Assembly: GCF_918698245.1 (NCBI RefSeq)
Contig: NZ_CAKKMS010000004.1
Span: 248,001-312,000, forward strand
From: Pedobacter sp. Bi126
GTDB taxonomy: Bacteria; Bacteroidota; Bacteroidia; Sphingobacteriales; Sphingobacteriaceae
Direction of reading: 5' to 3'
Length of the DNA stretch: 64,000 nucleotides
Shown here: positions 45,994 to 54,663 of the stretch, one piece after another
Position numbering within the stretch: position 1 is the first letter of the stretch
Layout: every line of letters begins with the position of its first letter
The notes under the pieces: generated by a model
Seen by the model: only the letters and a program-made list of their open reading frames with translations
Database searches by the model: none
Told to the model about the DNA's origin: nothing
Translations under genes and position numbers: made by a program

Positions 45994-47322
45994 ATGAAAA
46001 AATTATATATTTTAATGCTAGCGCTCTTAGTTGCGGGTTCTGGTTGTAAAAAAGAAGATGAAAACCTTAACCGCGAAATTGTTGGATTAGGTGGAGATAC
46101 CTGGGCAGAAACTACCCTTGATAAATGGCTGTTTGACAACTTTACCCAACCTTACAATCTATATGTAAAATACAGATGGGATGGTACAGAGTATGATAAT
46201 AGTAAAACCCTTACACCAGTAAAGTACGATAAGGTGCAGCCATTAATGGAAGTAGTAAAAGGCTCGTGGATTGATCCTTATACTGCTGAAGCAGGTGCAG
46301 ATTTTATAAAAAAATATTCTCCTAAACAATATGTTTTAGTTGGAAGTCTTCAGTATAACTCTGGAGGTACCGTTACACTAGGAGAAGCTGAAGGTGGAGT
46401 TAAAGTAACTTTGTTTAATGTAAACAATTTCGATAAATCTGAACGTTCTGTAGCGAAAAGAGTTTTGAAAACCATTCACCATGAATTTACGCATATTTTA
46501 AACCAAACGATCACTTATCAGAAAGAATTTCAGCAGATTACACCTGCTGGTTATACTGCCGATTGGAACAATAGTACAGGCTTTGCAGCTAATGGTTTCA
46601 TTAGTCAATATGCACAGGCTGCGCCAGGCGAAGATTATGCCGAAATGGTTTCTATTATGTTAACCGAAGGTAAGTCGGGTTACGAGACATTGCTTAAAGC
46701 CAACACTTCTACTACTGCTGTAACCGCTATCAGGGCAAAAGAAGCACTGGTTGTAGCCTATTTTAAGCAAACCTGGGGCATAGATTTTTATGGATTACAA
46801 ACCAGGGTACAAAAATCTTTCAATGATTTGTCACCGATAAATTTATCTGGCTATTTAGGTTTTGGTAAAGCATTTAGCTCGGTGAACATTAACCCGGTAA
46901 CCACTACAGGTTTATCAGATGAGTTTACCACAGCCTATAATAATGCTAAGACGGCACTCTTGGCTTTAAATACCACTGCAAAATATGAACTGGACAATAT
47001 GACAATTACATTTACCAGCGCAACAGAAATGCAAATGAAGGTTAATTTTCATGCTACCGCAGGAACAGCAATTGGAACAGCCTATACTGGGTTATTTACC
47101 CATACTTACGCTGCAACTGGAAACCAGGTTACCTTTACCGCTACCACCAGAGATGCAAATGCAAATGTGATTGCTCCGGCTGTTGCCCCGTTAACGGGTT
47201 ATTTTGTGCAAAGTCCTTTATTGTTAAATTATTTTTATACTCCAGATATGAGGATTGAATATGGTGGCTTCAGAAAAACTACCAATGCTGCTTCATTCAC
47301 TTATGGCGTTTTAGGAAATTAA
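45994..47322 (+). CDS. Putative zinc-metallopeptidase lipoprotein of a SusCD locus
   Basis: 442 residues, lipobox GSGCKKE (Cys18). Zinc site HHEFTHILNQ (His163, Glu164, His167) with likely third ligand in GEDYAEMVS (Glu213 or Glu217). It resembles the substrate-import-associated zinc metallohydrolase lipoproteins (Peptidase_Mx1 type). About residues 300-442 form a separate beta-rich domain ending GGFRKTTNAASFTYGVL, very like the end of the DUF4302 protein encoded next. Probably a surface protease trimming the ligand for SusCD. Confidence 0.85.
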   Translation: MKKLYILMLALLVAGSGCKKEDENLNREIVGLGGDTWAETTLDKWLFDNFTQPYNLYVKYRWDGTEYDNSKTLTPVKYDKVQPLMEVVKGSWIDPYTAEAGADFIKKYSPKQYVLVGSLQYNSGGTVTLGEAEGGVKVTLFNVNNFDKSERSVAKRVLKTIHHEFTHILNQTITYQKEFQQITPAGYTADWNNSTGFAANGFISQYAQAAPGEDYAEMVSIMLTEGKSGYETLLKANTSTTAVTAIRAKEALVVAYFKQTWGIDFYGLQTRVQKSFNDLSPINLSGYLGFGKAFSSVNINPVTTTGLSDEFTTAYNNAKTALLALNTTAKYELDNMTITFTSATEMQMKVNFHATAGTAIGTAYTGLFTHTYAATGNQVTFTATTRDANANVIAPAVAPLTGYFVQSPLLLNYFYTPDMRIEYGGFRKTTNAASFTYGVLGN

Positions 47323-47333
47323 TTTTATAGAAC

Positions 47334-48650
47334 ATGAAAAATAAATTTTTATATATAGCGCTTGTTGTTTTGTTAATGGTCAGTTGTAAAAGGGATTCTG
47401 ATCCTATTTTGGACGATCCTGATACCAGATTAACAGCAGAACTGGTTGCCAACCAAGCTAAATTAGTAGCTGCATCAAATGGATGGAAAGCCACCATTTA
47501 CCCTTCGGGCGGAAAAGGTTTCTCTTTTTATTTTAAATTTTTGGCAGATGGAAAGGTAGATATGATGGGTGATGTGAACAACACATCATCTGGCGCAACA
47601 CAAACAAGTACCTATAGGTTAAAAGCCTTGCAAAGGCCAACTTTAATTTTTGATACTTATAACTATATTCATTTAATAGCCGATCCTGATGCGAGTATTA
47701 GTGGCGGGGCAAATGCTAGCGGTTTAAAATCTGACTTTGAATTTGCTTTTGCTGGTATTGCTGGCGATACCTTAAAATTTGAAGGAACATTTTATGGAAA
47801 TAAAATGTCGATGGTAACTTTATCTGCTGCCGAGAGCCAAAGTATTTTGGCGGGTGGTTTGAAAACCATGACCGATGCAAATACGGCATATGTTGCAGCT
47901 AATAAATATCCGTATTTACAATTTGCTGATGGAACAAAGGGGGCATTATCTATCGATCCAACTTCAAAAACCATGAAACTAACCTATTTAGATAGTAAAG
48001 GTATTGTGCAAACGAAAAATGTAACTTTTGCTTATGGCATCAATAAACTTTCGCTAAGTGCTTATTTAAATTACGGAGGTACTTATTTCAATGAACTACT
48101 ATACGATTCGGCTAGTAAGGCTTATTATATTATGGTTGGTACTACCAGGATTAATGTGCAAAATTCTCCAGTTCCTATTATACCACTATCATTACAGTTT
48201 GGTTTCCCATCTGCTTTTGCGTATAGAAGTATTAATATTGGGACGAGTTTACCATTAGGTGTTACATCGGGATTTAATGTTGCATATCAGGCAAGTGTAA
48301 CCAAGTTTGCAACTACACTTGTCCCATCCCGTACACTTGTAGCTGTCCGTTTTGCATTAACGAGTAATAATACCGCAACAGTGACTACCCAAAATAATAA
48401 TGGTACAACTACTCTTACAGCGGTTGCTACATACAATTATGTTATGGAGAATGGAGTAATTACGTTGAGTAATCCAATTTATGATAGCAATTGGGTCGCA
48501 AGAACAACACAATTAATTGATATTCAGAATTATTTTCTAACTGGTCCATTTAAAATTGATTGGGTAACTAGCACCAACCCAAATGCACCTTTACTTGGCG
48601 GACTTTATAGGACTATTGACGCAGCATCATTTTTTTATGGTACGCTGTAA
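47334..48650 (+). CDS. DUF4302 lipoprotein of a SusCD locus
   Basis: 438 residues, lipobox LMVSCKRD (Cys18). DUF4302 family: KLVAASNGWKATIYPSGGKG, LADGKVDMMGDVN, TYNYIHLIADPDASISGG. The C-terminus GGLYRTIDAASFFYGTL resembles the end of the preceding metallopeptidase. The two share a transcript (11 bp apart). Function unknown, probably ligand capture at the cell surface. A terminator follows at 48681. Confidence 0.88.
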   Translation: MKNKFLYIALVVLLMVSCKRDSDPILDDPDTRLTAELVANQAKLVAASNGWKATIYPSGGKGFSFYFKFLADGKVDMMGDVNNTSSGATQTSTYRLKALQRPTLIFDTYNYIHLIADPDASISGGANASGLKSDFEFAFAGIAGDTLKFEGTFYGNKMSMVTLSAAESQSILAGGLKTMTDANTAYVAANKYPYLQFADGTKGALSIDPTSKTMKLTYLDSKGIVQTKNVTFAYGINKLSLSAYLNYGGTYFNELLYDSASKAYYIMVGTTRINVQNSPVPIIPLSLQFGFPSAFAYRSINIGTSLPLGVTSGFNVAYQASVTKFATTLVPSRTLVAVRFALTSNNTATVTTQNNNGTTTLTAVATYNYVMENGVITLSNPIYDSNWVARTTQLIDIQNYFLTGPFKIDWVTSTNPNAPLLGGLYRTIDAASFFYGTL

Positions 48651-48680
48651 CTAATATAAATTTTAATCTCTCTCTCCCGT

Positions 48681-48710
48681 AACCCTTGCCCTAAAAAGCA
48701 AGGGTTTTTT
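48681..48710 (+). terminator. Intrinsic terminator of the SusCD operon
   Basis: A 9-bp perfect stem AACCCTTGC / GCAAGGGTT with an eight-base loop, followed by TTTT. Confidence 0.92.
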
Positions 48711-48761
48711 ATGACATAATTTTTAAACCCCTCCAAACGTTTATGCTTATATTTGTAACTA

Positions 48762-49034
48762 ATGAAGAAGAAAGCAATTTTTATCCTGTTTGTATTGGTA
48801 TTTACATTCGCGGTAAGCCCAAATGTTAACGCACAATGTTCCATGTGTACCATTAATGCCGAGCAAGGTGTTAAAAACGGGAATACGCAAACAGCAGGGT
48901 TAAATACAGGTGTACTGTATCTTTTATCTCTTCCTTATTTAATGGCTGTTATTGTTGGTGTGGTATGGTATAAAAAATACCGCAAAAAGAATGTGCACCT
49001 TAATATGAAAAAGGAACCTTTTAATTTAAATTAA
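48762..49034 (+). CDS. Small membrane protein with CxxC motif
   Basis: 90 residues. A signal peptide (MKKKAIFILFVLVFTFAVSPNVNAQ) is directly followed by CSMC, then a soluble loop (NAEQGVKNGNTQTAGLNTG), one membrane helix (VLYLLSLPYLMAVIVGVVW) and a basic tail. Conserved in related genomes to my recollection, but without a known role. The CxxC could bind a metal or act in thiol exchange. It is 4 bp before the DUF983 gene, which also carries CxxC pairs. Confidence 0.8.
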   Translation: MKKKAIFILFVLVFTFAVSPNVNAQCSMCTINAEQGVKNGNTQTAGLNTGVLYLLSLPYLMAVIVGVVWYKKYRKKNVHLNMKKEPFNLN

Positions 49035-49038
49035 AAGT

Positions 49039-49437
49039 ATGTCTGAGCAAACTACCTCAAAACTTTATGCCATTGTACACTGTAAGTGTCCGCATTGCCG
49101 TAGAGGAGATATTTTTACAGGCAGTATGTATGGCTGGAACATTCAGCATACCAAAGAAATCTGCGGGCATTGTGCACAACGCATAGAAATTGAACCTGGT
49201 TACTTTTATGCAGCCATGTATGTAAGTTATGCCATGAACGTAATCGAAATGCTTTTCGCCAGTTTCATCACCTATTTAATTTTTGGTCCGCTTACCGATG
49301 CAACTTTCTGGCCTTATCTAATTGTTATTTTTGCAGGTTGTTTTATTCTGTATCCATTTAACTATCGATATTCGAGAATTATACTGCTCCATGTTTTATC
49401 GCCGAACATTAAGTATAAGCCATATTACGATAAGTAG
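49039..49437 (+). CDS. DUF983 zinc-ribbon membrane protein
   Basis: 132 residues of the DUF983 family. Two CxxC pairs (CKCPHCRRGDIF and CGHCAQRI) form a probable zinc ribbon, followed by GYFYAAMYVSYAMN and two membrane helices. Function unknown; co-transcribed with the small CxxC protein upstream. Confidence 0.9.
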   Translation: MSEQTTSKLYAIVHCKCPHCRRGDIFTGSMYGWNIQHTKEICGHCAQRIEIEPGYFYAAMYVSYAMNVIEMLFASFITYLIFGPLTDATFWPYLIVIFAGCFILYPFNYRYSRIILLHVLSPNIKYKPYYDK

Positions 49438-49470
49438 TAGTATTGGTTAGTCGTTTAAATCGTATAAACT

Positions 49471-49506
49471 GGTTAATTGTTAAATTCTGTGATTAAACAA
49501 TTAACC
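49471..49506. repeat. 11-bp inverted repeat between DUF983 and DUF2461 genes
   Basis: GGTTAATTGTT (49471-49481) and AACAATTAACC (49496-49506) are exact complements with a 14-base loop. AT-rich, no T run; a spacer hairpin of unknown role. Confidence 0.7.
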
Positions 49507-49532
49507 GATTAACCAGTTAACCCAATACCCGT

Positions 49533-50192
49533 ATGTTAAAAAAAGAAACCCTTAGTTTTATAAAAGACGTAGCGGAGAATAACAACCGCGAATGGTTTGC
49601 CGCCAACAAAGAAGTTTATGAAAATGCAAAGGCCGATGTACTCGAACTTGTGGCCAATATCATCCCGGAGCTGGCCAAAGTAGATCCAATGCTTCCGGCA
49701 GAGATGGATCCAAAAAAGTGCCTTTTACGCATTTATCGTGATGTGCGCTTCAGCAAGAATAAAGATCCTTATAAAAATAACTTTGGCATATGGTTCTCCA
49801 CTAAAAAAGGAGGGAACGAACCCGGCTATTATCTGCATATTCAGCCAGGAAAAAGTTTTATTGCAGGTGGATACTGGATGCCAGATGCGGCACATTTAAA
49901 ATTGATCAGGCAAGAGATTGATTATAATATAGGCGATTTTAAAGAAATTATTAACAATACAGCCTTCAAGAAAAACTTTAAACTGGGGGTTGATAATGCA
50001 CTTAAAAATGCACCTAAGGGTTATGATCCTGCAGATCCAAATATCGAATTTTTGAAGTTAAAAAGCTTCGAGGCCACCACAAAAATCGGAGATGAAGAAT
50101 TTTTAAAACCAAACCTCGTTAATAAGTTGATAAGTTCTTTTAAAACAGTACAACCATTAGTTGCATTTTTACGGAATGCCATTGAACAATAA
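49533..50192 (+). CDS. DUF2461 family protein
   Basis: 219 cytosolic residues. DUF2461 pattern: LSFIKDVAENNNREWFAANKEVYE, LLRIYRDVRFSKNKDPYKNNFG, YYLHIQPGKSFIAGGYWMP. Function unknown in the family. Single gene. Confidence 0.93.
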   Translation: MLKKETLSFIKDVAENNNREWFAANKEVYENAKADVLELVANIIPELAKVDPMLPAEMDPKKCLLRIYRDVRFSKNKDPYKNNFGIWFSTKKGGNEPGYYLHIQPGKSFIAGGYWMPDAAHLKLIRQEIDYNIGDFKEIINNTAFKKNFKLGVDNALKNAPKGYDPADPNIEFLKLKSFEATTKIGDEEFLKPNLVNKLISSFKTVQPLVAFLRNAIEQ

Positions 50193-50302
50193 TCAACCGT
50201 TTAATTTTTAATGACCATAACCCAAAATAATCAATAACCAATAGTCAATGTTCAACCTATAAAAGGTCTTGATCCTTGATACTCAAATCTTGAAAATAAA
50301 AT

Positions 50303-51142
50303 ATGAAAAATACCTTTTTTGCATTTGCGCTGCTCTTGTTTATCTCTTCAATTAGCTCTTGCGTTGTTCTTTCGCCTAAAAAGTACAAAGCCTTATTGGG
50401 TACCAAAGATTCGCTATATACTGCTTTTAACGAAGGTTTAATTAAAATCGAAAATTTAGAAAAAGAAGTAGGTAAGCTTAAAAAGGATACTACCTTAATG
50501 GCTGAAGAACTTCGCGATCTGCAGAACAATTACAATGAAATGGATGCGAGCTATAAAAAGCTTAAAAATAATTCTTCATCAGAAATTACCAAACTATCCG
50601 GAGACTTAGCTGCCCGCGAAAAACGTTTAAAAGAAGTAGAAGAAGTTTTGCGTAAACGTGATGAGGCAACCAATGCATTGAAAGAAAAACTTCAACAGGC
50701 TTTATTGGGCTTTACCAAAAGTGGTTTAACCGTAGAGATTAAAAATGGTAAAGTTTATGTTTCGCTAACGGATAAACTATTGTTCCCTTCGGGAAGTATT
50801 ATTATCGATGAAAAAGGAAAACAAGCACTGACTCAATTGGCCAACGTATTAAAACAACAACCGGAGATAAACATTGCAGTTGAAGGTCATACCGATAACC
50901 AGAAAATAAATAACCTGGGGCAGATTAAAGATAACTGGGATTTAAGTGTATTGAGGGCTACCTCCGTAGTACGTTATTTAACAGAGAATGAGAAGGTAGA
51001 AAGTGTAAGGATGACAGCTACAGGTAAGGGCGAGTTCCAACCGTTGGGTACCAACGCAAATGCAGATGGAAGAAGCAAAAACAGAAGGATAGAGATTGTA
51101 CTTTCGCCTAAGCTGGATGAACTTTATAACTTGATTAAATAA
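50303..51142 (+). CDS. OmpA-family lipoprotein with coiled coil
   Basis: 279 residues. Lipobox ISSCVVLSP (Cys20). A coiled coil covers about 45-135 (KIENLEKEVGKLKKDTTLMAEEL and following heptads). The C-terminal OmpA/MotB domain (about 150-272) has the peptidoglycan-binding NIAVEGHTDNQK and SKNRRIEIVL motifs. It should tether the outer membrane to peptidoglycan across the periplasm. It is followed by the repeat cluster. Confidence 0.93.
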   Translation: MKNTFFAFALLLFISSISSCVVLSPKKYKALLGTKDSLYTAFNEGLIKIENLEKEVGKLKKDTTLMAEELRDLQNNYNEMDASYKKLKNNSSSEITKLSGDLAAREKRLKEVEEVLRKRDEATNALKEKLQQALLGFTKSGLTVEIKNGKVYVSLTDKLLFPSGSIIIDEKGKQALTQLANVLKQQPEINIAVEGHTDNQKINNLGQIKDNWDLSVLRATSVVRYLTENEKVESVRMTATGKGEFQPLGTNANADGRSKNRRIEIVLSPKLDELYNLIK

Positions 51143-51156
51143 ATATTTTATGCTAT

Positions 51157-51269
51157 CGGTTGGCATTTTACCGACCGAAATAAGCATACTCACTTTTCTT
51201 TAAATTAGGAAACGAATGGCTTGTGGTTCTTGGTAGCCTTTATCCTATCGGTTGGTGTCTCACCGACCG
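51157..51269. repeat. Two hairpin repeats with a truncated copy of the 277-bp unit between them
   Basis: Hairpin 1 CGGTTGG / CCGACCG (51157-51177) and hairpin 2 CGGTTGGT / ACCGACCG (51249-51269) both continue GAAATAA. Between them is ATTAGGAAACGAATGGCTTG and TGGTTCTTGG (51204-51233), the start of the repeat unit found intact at 51288. The first hairpin lies 15 bp after the OmpA-type gene and may stop its transcript. Confidence 0.8.
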
Positions 51270-51287
51270 AAATAAAGACATTCTTAT

Positions 51288-51564
51288 TAGGAAATGGTTG
51301 GCTTGTGGTTCTTGGAGGTTTCCAGTCCCGCCATTCGCTGTAGCTCCGATAAGAATCGGAGGCTGCCGCTGCTGTCGGGTTTAGGAACAGGGGTTTCTGC
51401 ACCCAACAACCCCGAAAATGAAAAACTGTTTTTGCCATTTAGCCCCGGTTGCAGCGTTACCCTGCAGCAACGAGGAACGAGGAAGCGAAGCGTAAAAGCG
51501 TAAAACGGGAAGAAACTTAGTGTTTTATACAGGCCCTGCGCTCCATAAAAAAAGCGTGTAGACT
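51288..51564. repeat. 277-bp tandem intergenic repeat, copy 1
   Basis: A unit starting TAGGAAATG, then GGCTTGTGGTTCTTGGAGG, CCGCCATTCGCTGTAGCTCC, GATAAGAATCGGAGGCTGCC, ending with CCATAAAAAAAGCG and TGTAGACT. It is near identical to copy 2 at 277 bp offset. Its first ~100 bp match, in inverted orientation, the repeats at 12231 and 12494. Reverse-strand frames spanning the junction are repeat shadows. Confidence 0.9.
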
Positions 51565-51841
51565 TAGGAAATGACTGGCTTGTGGTTCTTGGAGGTTTCC
51601 AGTCCCGCCATTCGCTGTAGCTCCGATAAGAATCGGAGGCTGCCGCTGCTGTCGGGTTTAGGAACAGGGGTTTCTGCACCCAACAACCGCGAAAATGAAA
51701 AACTGTTTTTGCCATTTAGCCCCGGTTGCAGCGTTACCCTGCAGCAACGAGGCACGAGGAAGCGAAGCGTAAAAGCGTAAAACGGGAAGAAACTTAGTGT
51801 TTTATACAGGCCCTGCGCTCCATAAAAAAAAAGCATTTTAG
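51565..51841. repeat. 277-bp tandem intergenic repeat, copy 2
   Basis: Differs from copy 1 by only a few bases (for example CAACAACCGCGAAAATG against CAACAACCCCGAAAATG). A third copy begins at about 51844 (TTAAGAAATGAATGACC) and diverges within 20 bases; the spacer to 51898 has no gene. Confidence 0.9.
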
Positions 51842-51898
51842 ACTTAAGAAATGAATGACCTGCGTTTGGGAAAAGCATTGCGATAATTGCAGGGCTTT

Positions 51899-54490
51899 TT
51901 ATAGATTTTGATGCCTGCGGTAAGATTTTAAAATTTTAAAGGTATGCTCGAACTCGTAACTGCTTAGGTTAGAATAATCGGGCATGGAGATTTTATGTAC
52001 CGTTAAAAAGTTTAACAGTTCTTTAATTACGTTTGATACTTCTTCTGATTCTTCGGTATGTTTTAGGGTATCGATCTTACTTAATAACAGGGCAATCTCG
52101 AACATCTTAAAATCATTCTTTCCCGTAATACCCAAGCCGATATTCGTTTCTATAAGCGCTTGTTCGTAATTATGTGTAGCATTGTAAAAGTTGGCTTTAA
52201 ACACACTGAAACTGGCCAAAATAAAATTGGTATAATAGGTGTAATCGCTGCTGATGATTTTATCAACAAATTGCATAATGCGCTGCGCTTTTTTAAAATA
52301 GTTGAGCTTGATATAGGTTTGACCTAAGTGAAGCAGTAAAAAAGAAGAGAAAACGGAATGTCTTACATAAAAAATATTGGGGTACTTAGCCAAAATAGCC
52401 ATAATAAAGCGGTGGCATTCTGCATAGCTTTTTTGAGAAAATAAGGTAATCAATACCAAGCGGTAAGAGAGTATTTCGGTAGAAGTGATTTCTTCGTTTT
52501 TCTGTGGTTTACTCTGGTCTATCTCCTGGCAAAGTTTTATTATTTTATCTTCCAGGGTTTTACTCTCGTTAGGTTTATTAACCAGGTTATTGTAGAAATA
52601 AAGAATTAAATCATAAGGATTAATTGGGAACAATTCATTTAATCTTTTGTAGTTCCGCTTTAGCAGCTGCATGGTATTGGCTAAAGCTACTTTGTCCACA
52701 TCAATTAGATTAACGTTGCATTCTATTACATGCAGGATAATCTGAATGTCTTCATTGAGTACATTCTCTGAAATGGTTTTAATGGTTTCCTTATACAGGT
52801 TGCTCATGGTTCGCCCTGTAGCCATAATGTCGATAAAATCGACGCCAATGCTTAACTTATTGAAATTAGAATTGGGTTTGCCAAGTTCGTATTTAGACAC
52901 ATAACAGATAAAATCGAAGGCACTGTTTTTTTCAATGTTGGTAAATGGCAGCCTGAAAATGTTTTTTAAGGCTGCAATCTCATTTCTTGTGATGCAGAAC
53001 CTAATTGCCCAGTTAAGTATATAGTCTCTGAGCGAGGTTTGGCCAGGGAAACTGTTTAATATATGCTCGAAAAATGATTTACAAGGCCTATATTCAAACT
53101 TATCGGTGATCTGTATAAATAGGAAATAGGTATAAATATCGTCGTTTAAAAAGCGGACAATTTCTGTAGGGATGGCAGTACTTAACCTTTTTTCTTCGAT
53201 GATGATCCCGGTATGCAAAAGTTCTTCGTATGCATCGGGATAGCAATTGATATAACTCAGGATTTTTTCTTTAGAAACCCTTAATTTCTTATTTCCTTCT
53301 GAAATGCTATCGCTTATTTTTTTAAGGAGAAATACTTTTTCTGTGCTTTTTTTTGCCAGAAATACGCGTTTCTCTAAGAAGTAGTTAATTAATTCATAAC
53401 GTAATAAAGGATTACTCAGCTCAAGATGGTGGTTCTCATCTTTGAGCTTGAAATAAACCTGTAACCAGAATGGGGTTTTGAACTGAGTTAATAGGGGCAG
53501 GCTTACATCTGCCCGGTTGATAATTTTGTTTTCTATATTGCTTAAGGTGTAGAGTACCTCATCAACATTTAACGATGGTACATTACTTAGGGTTTCCTCA
53601 TCATAAAATAAGCCCGTATACCAGGCTTTAGTTAAAGATGCAGAACCGTAAATAGCGGGTTGAAGATTAATCCAACTATTCGTTCGCAGACCAAATGCGA
53701 GCTTAACAAAGTTGTTTTCTTCAATACTATATAAAAAGTCGATAAACGTTTTAAAATAATTACTTCTTGCTAAATGTTCATCAATACCATCAACAATAAT
53801 AATGAAACGGCCTTCTCTCTTTTCGGGATTTTTTTTGAAAAAACTGATTAACTCGGTAAGACTCCCGAATTTAAATTCTTTTAAAAACCAGTCTTTTAAA
53901 GTGTCTCCATTTTGGATAATGGTATTAATGCTGCTAGAGTTAACCAATAAAACGATATCGTTTTTGTAGAGGGCGTTTTCTGATAAGAAAAAATACTCTA
54001 CCATGTGTGCAAGGAGTATCGATTTTCCCTGACCGGGTTGAGCACTAATGGTTGTAAACTGGTAGTTGTTTTTTAAGAAATAATCAAAATCGGGGTAAAA
54101 AAAACTTCTGTTGGCGGTAGCATTAAATGGAACGCCCGAATTATTTTTATTTGCAATTAACGATATCTCTGTAATGGCATGTGCTTTTAGCTTTAAATCT
54201 TGCCAGATACTTTGAACGGAGGTAGTTTGGTTTTCCTTGTCTTTACAAAATGAGTCCCAATCGTTATAACCTATATATTGTGATAAGCTATTTAAAGTAA
54301 ATAAAGAGAATTTATGTAGGGTGTTCGCAAAGCCAAAGAATCGCTTGATGGTTGTTTCACTTACGTAGTTTTTAGTTTCTTGAAATACATACTCTGAAAT
54401 AATCTTACAATGAGCTGGGTCGATATTTCTCAAACCAGATTTTATAAGGACAAACTTCCTGAGTTCGATAAGGAGATCGTTAGCATTCAT
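51899..54490 (-). CDS. STAND/NACHT-type P-loop ATPase, probable regulator
   Basis: 863 residues, no signal peptide. An N-terminal ~85-residue domain (ETTIKRFFGFANTL, FTLNSLSQYIGYNDWDSFC) looks like a helix-turn-helix-type module common at the front of Bacteroidota regulators. Next is a P-loop NTPase: Walker A AQPGQGKS (150-157) and Walker B FIIIVDGIDE (229-238), followed by NACHT-like helical regions. The C-terminal third is helical with TPR-like repeats (about 690-850). STAND proteins switch on by oligomerising after ligand binding; some defend against phages, others control transcription. The gene diverges from the giant surface protein across 173 bp, with a palindrome just before its ATG. 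Confidence 0.8.
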   Translation of the reverse strand: MNANDLLIELRKFVLIKSGLRNIDPAHCKIISEYVFQETKNYVSETTIKRFFGFANTLHKFSLFTLNSLSQYIGYNDWDSFCKDKENQTTSVQSIWQDLKLKAHAITEISLIANKNNSGVPFNATANRSFFYPDFDYFLKNNYQFTTISAQPGQGKSILLAHMVEYFFLSENALYKNDIVLLVNSSSINTIIQNGDTLKDWFLKEFKFGSLTELISFFKKNPEKREGRFIIIVDGIDEHLARSNYFKTFIDFLYSIEENNFVKLAFGLRTNSWINLQPAIYGSASLTKAWYTGLFYDEETLSNVPSLNVDEVLYTLSNIENKIINRADVSLPLLTQFKTPFWLQVYFKLKDENHHLELSNPLLRYELINYFLEKRVFLAKKSTEKVFLLKKISDSISEGNKKLRVSKEKILSYINCYPDAYEELLHTGIIIEEKRLSTAIPTEIVRFLNDDIYTYFLFIQITDKFEYRPCKSFFEHILNSFPGQTSLRDYILNWAIRFCITRNEIAALKNIFRLPFTNIEKNSAFDFICYVSKYELGKPNSNFNKLSIGVDFIDIMATGRTMSNLYKETIKTISENVLNEDIQIILHVIECNVNLIDVDKVALANTMQLLKRNYKRLNELFPINPYDLILYFYNNLVNKPNESKTLEDKIIKLCQEIDQSKPQKNEEITSTEILSYRLVLITLFSQKSYAECHRFIMAILAKYPNIFYVRHSVFSSFLLLHLGQTYIKLNYFKKAQRIMQFVDKIISSDYTYYTNFILASFSVFKANFYNATHNYEQALIETNIGLGITGKNDFKMFEIALLLSKIDTLKHTEESEEVSNVIKELLNFLTVHKISMPDYSNLSSYEFEHTFKILKSYRRHQNL

Positions 54491-54504
54491 TAATTAACAG
54501 ATGG

Positions 54505-54526
54505 GATGACTAGCGCTAATGTCATC
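54505..54526. promoter_or_regulatory. Candidate palindromic operator in the STAND/adhesin divergent spacer
   Basis: GATGAC-TAGCGCTA-AT-GTCATC: a 6-bp inverted repeat around the 8-bp palindrome TAGCGCTA, 15 bp upstream of the STAND gene ATG (54490). Position fits an autoregulatory operator. No proof from sequence alone. Confidence 0.4.
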
Positions 54527-54642
54527 ATAATTTCACAATTGAAGAAATCTATTCACTAAGATTGCCCTGTATGAATAAAATGAATGAAATGGATTGCATA
54601 AAAATGAATAGCAATGGATAGGATAGGATGCTATTCTAGATT

Positions 54643-54650
54643 TAGATTTG
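54643..54650 (+). promoter_or_regulatory. Candidate -7 element of the giant surface protein gene
   Basis: TAGATTTG fits TAnnTTTG, 14 bases before ATG 54664. It is preceded by an overlapping CTAGATTT. No good -33 is seen. With this element either ATG 54664 (short leader) or ATG 54733 could be used. Confidence 0.35.
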
Positions 54651-54663
54651 TCATAATTATATA

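Noticed and set aside
51205..51878. Several overlapping frames beginning MAKTVFHFRGCWVQ or ending in VKA on both strands
   Set aside because: They recur with the 277-bp period on both strands, and their ends vary by copy. They look like repeat shadows, not genes.
51288..51898. CRISPR-like tandem array
   Set aside because: Units are 277 bp, nearly identical throughout, with no short repeat/unique spacer pattern and no cas genes.
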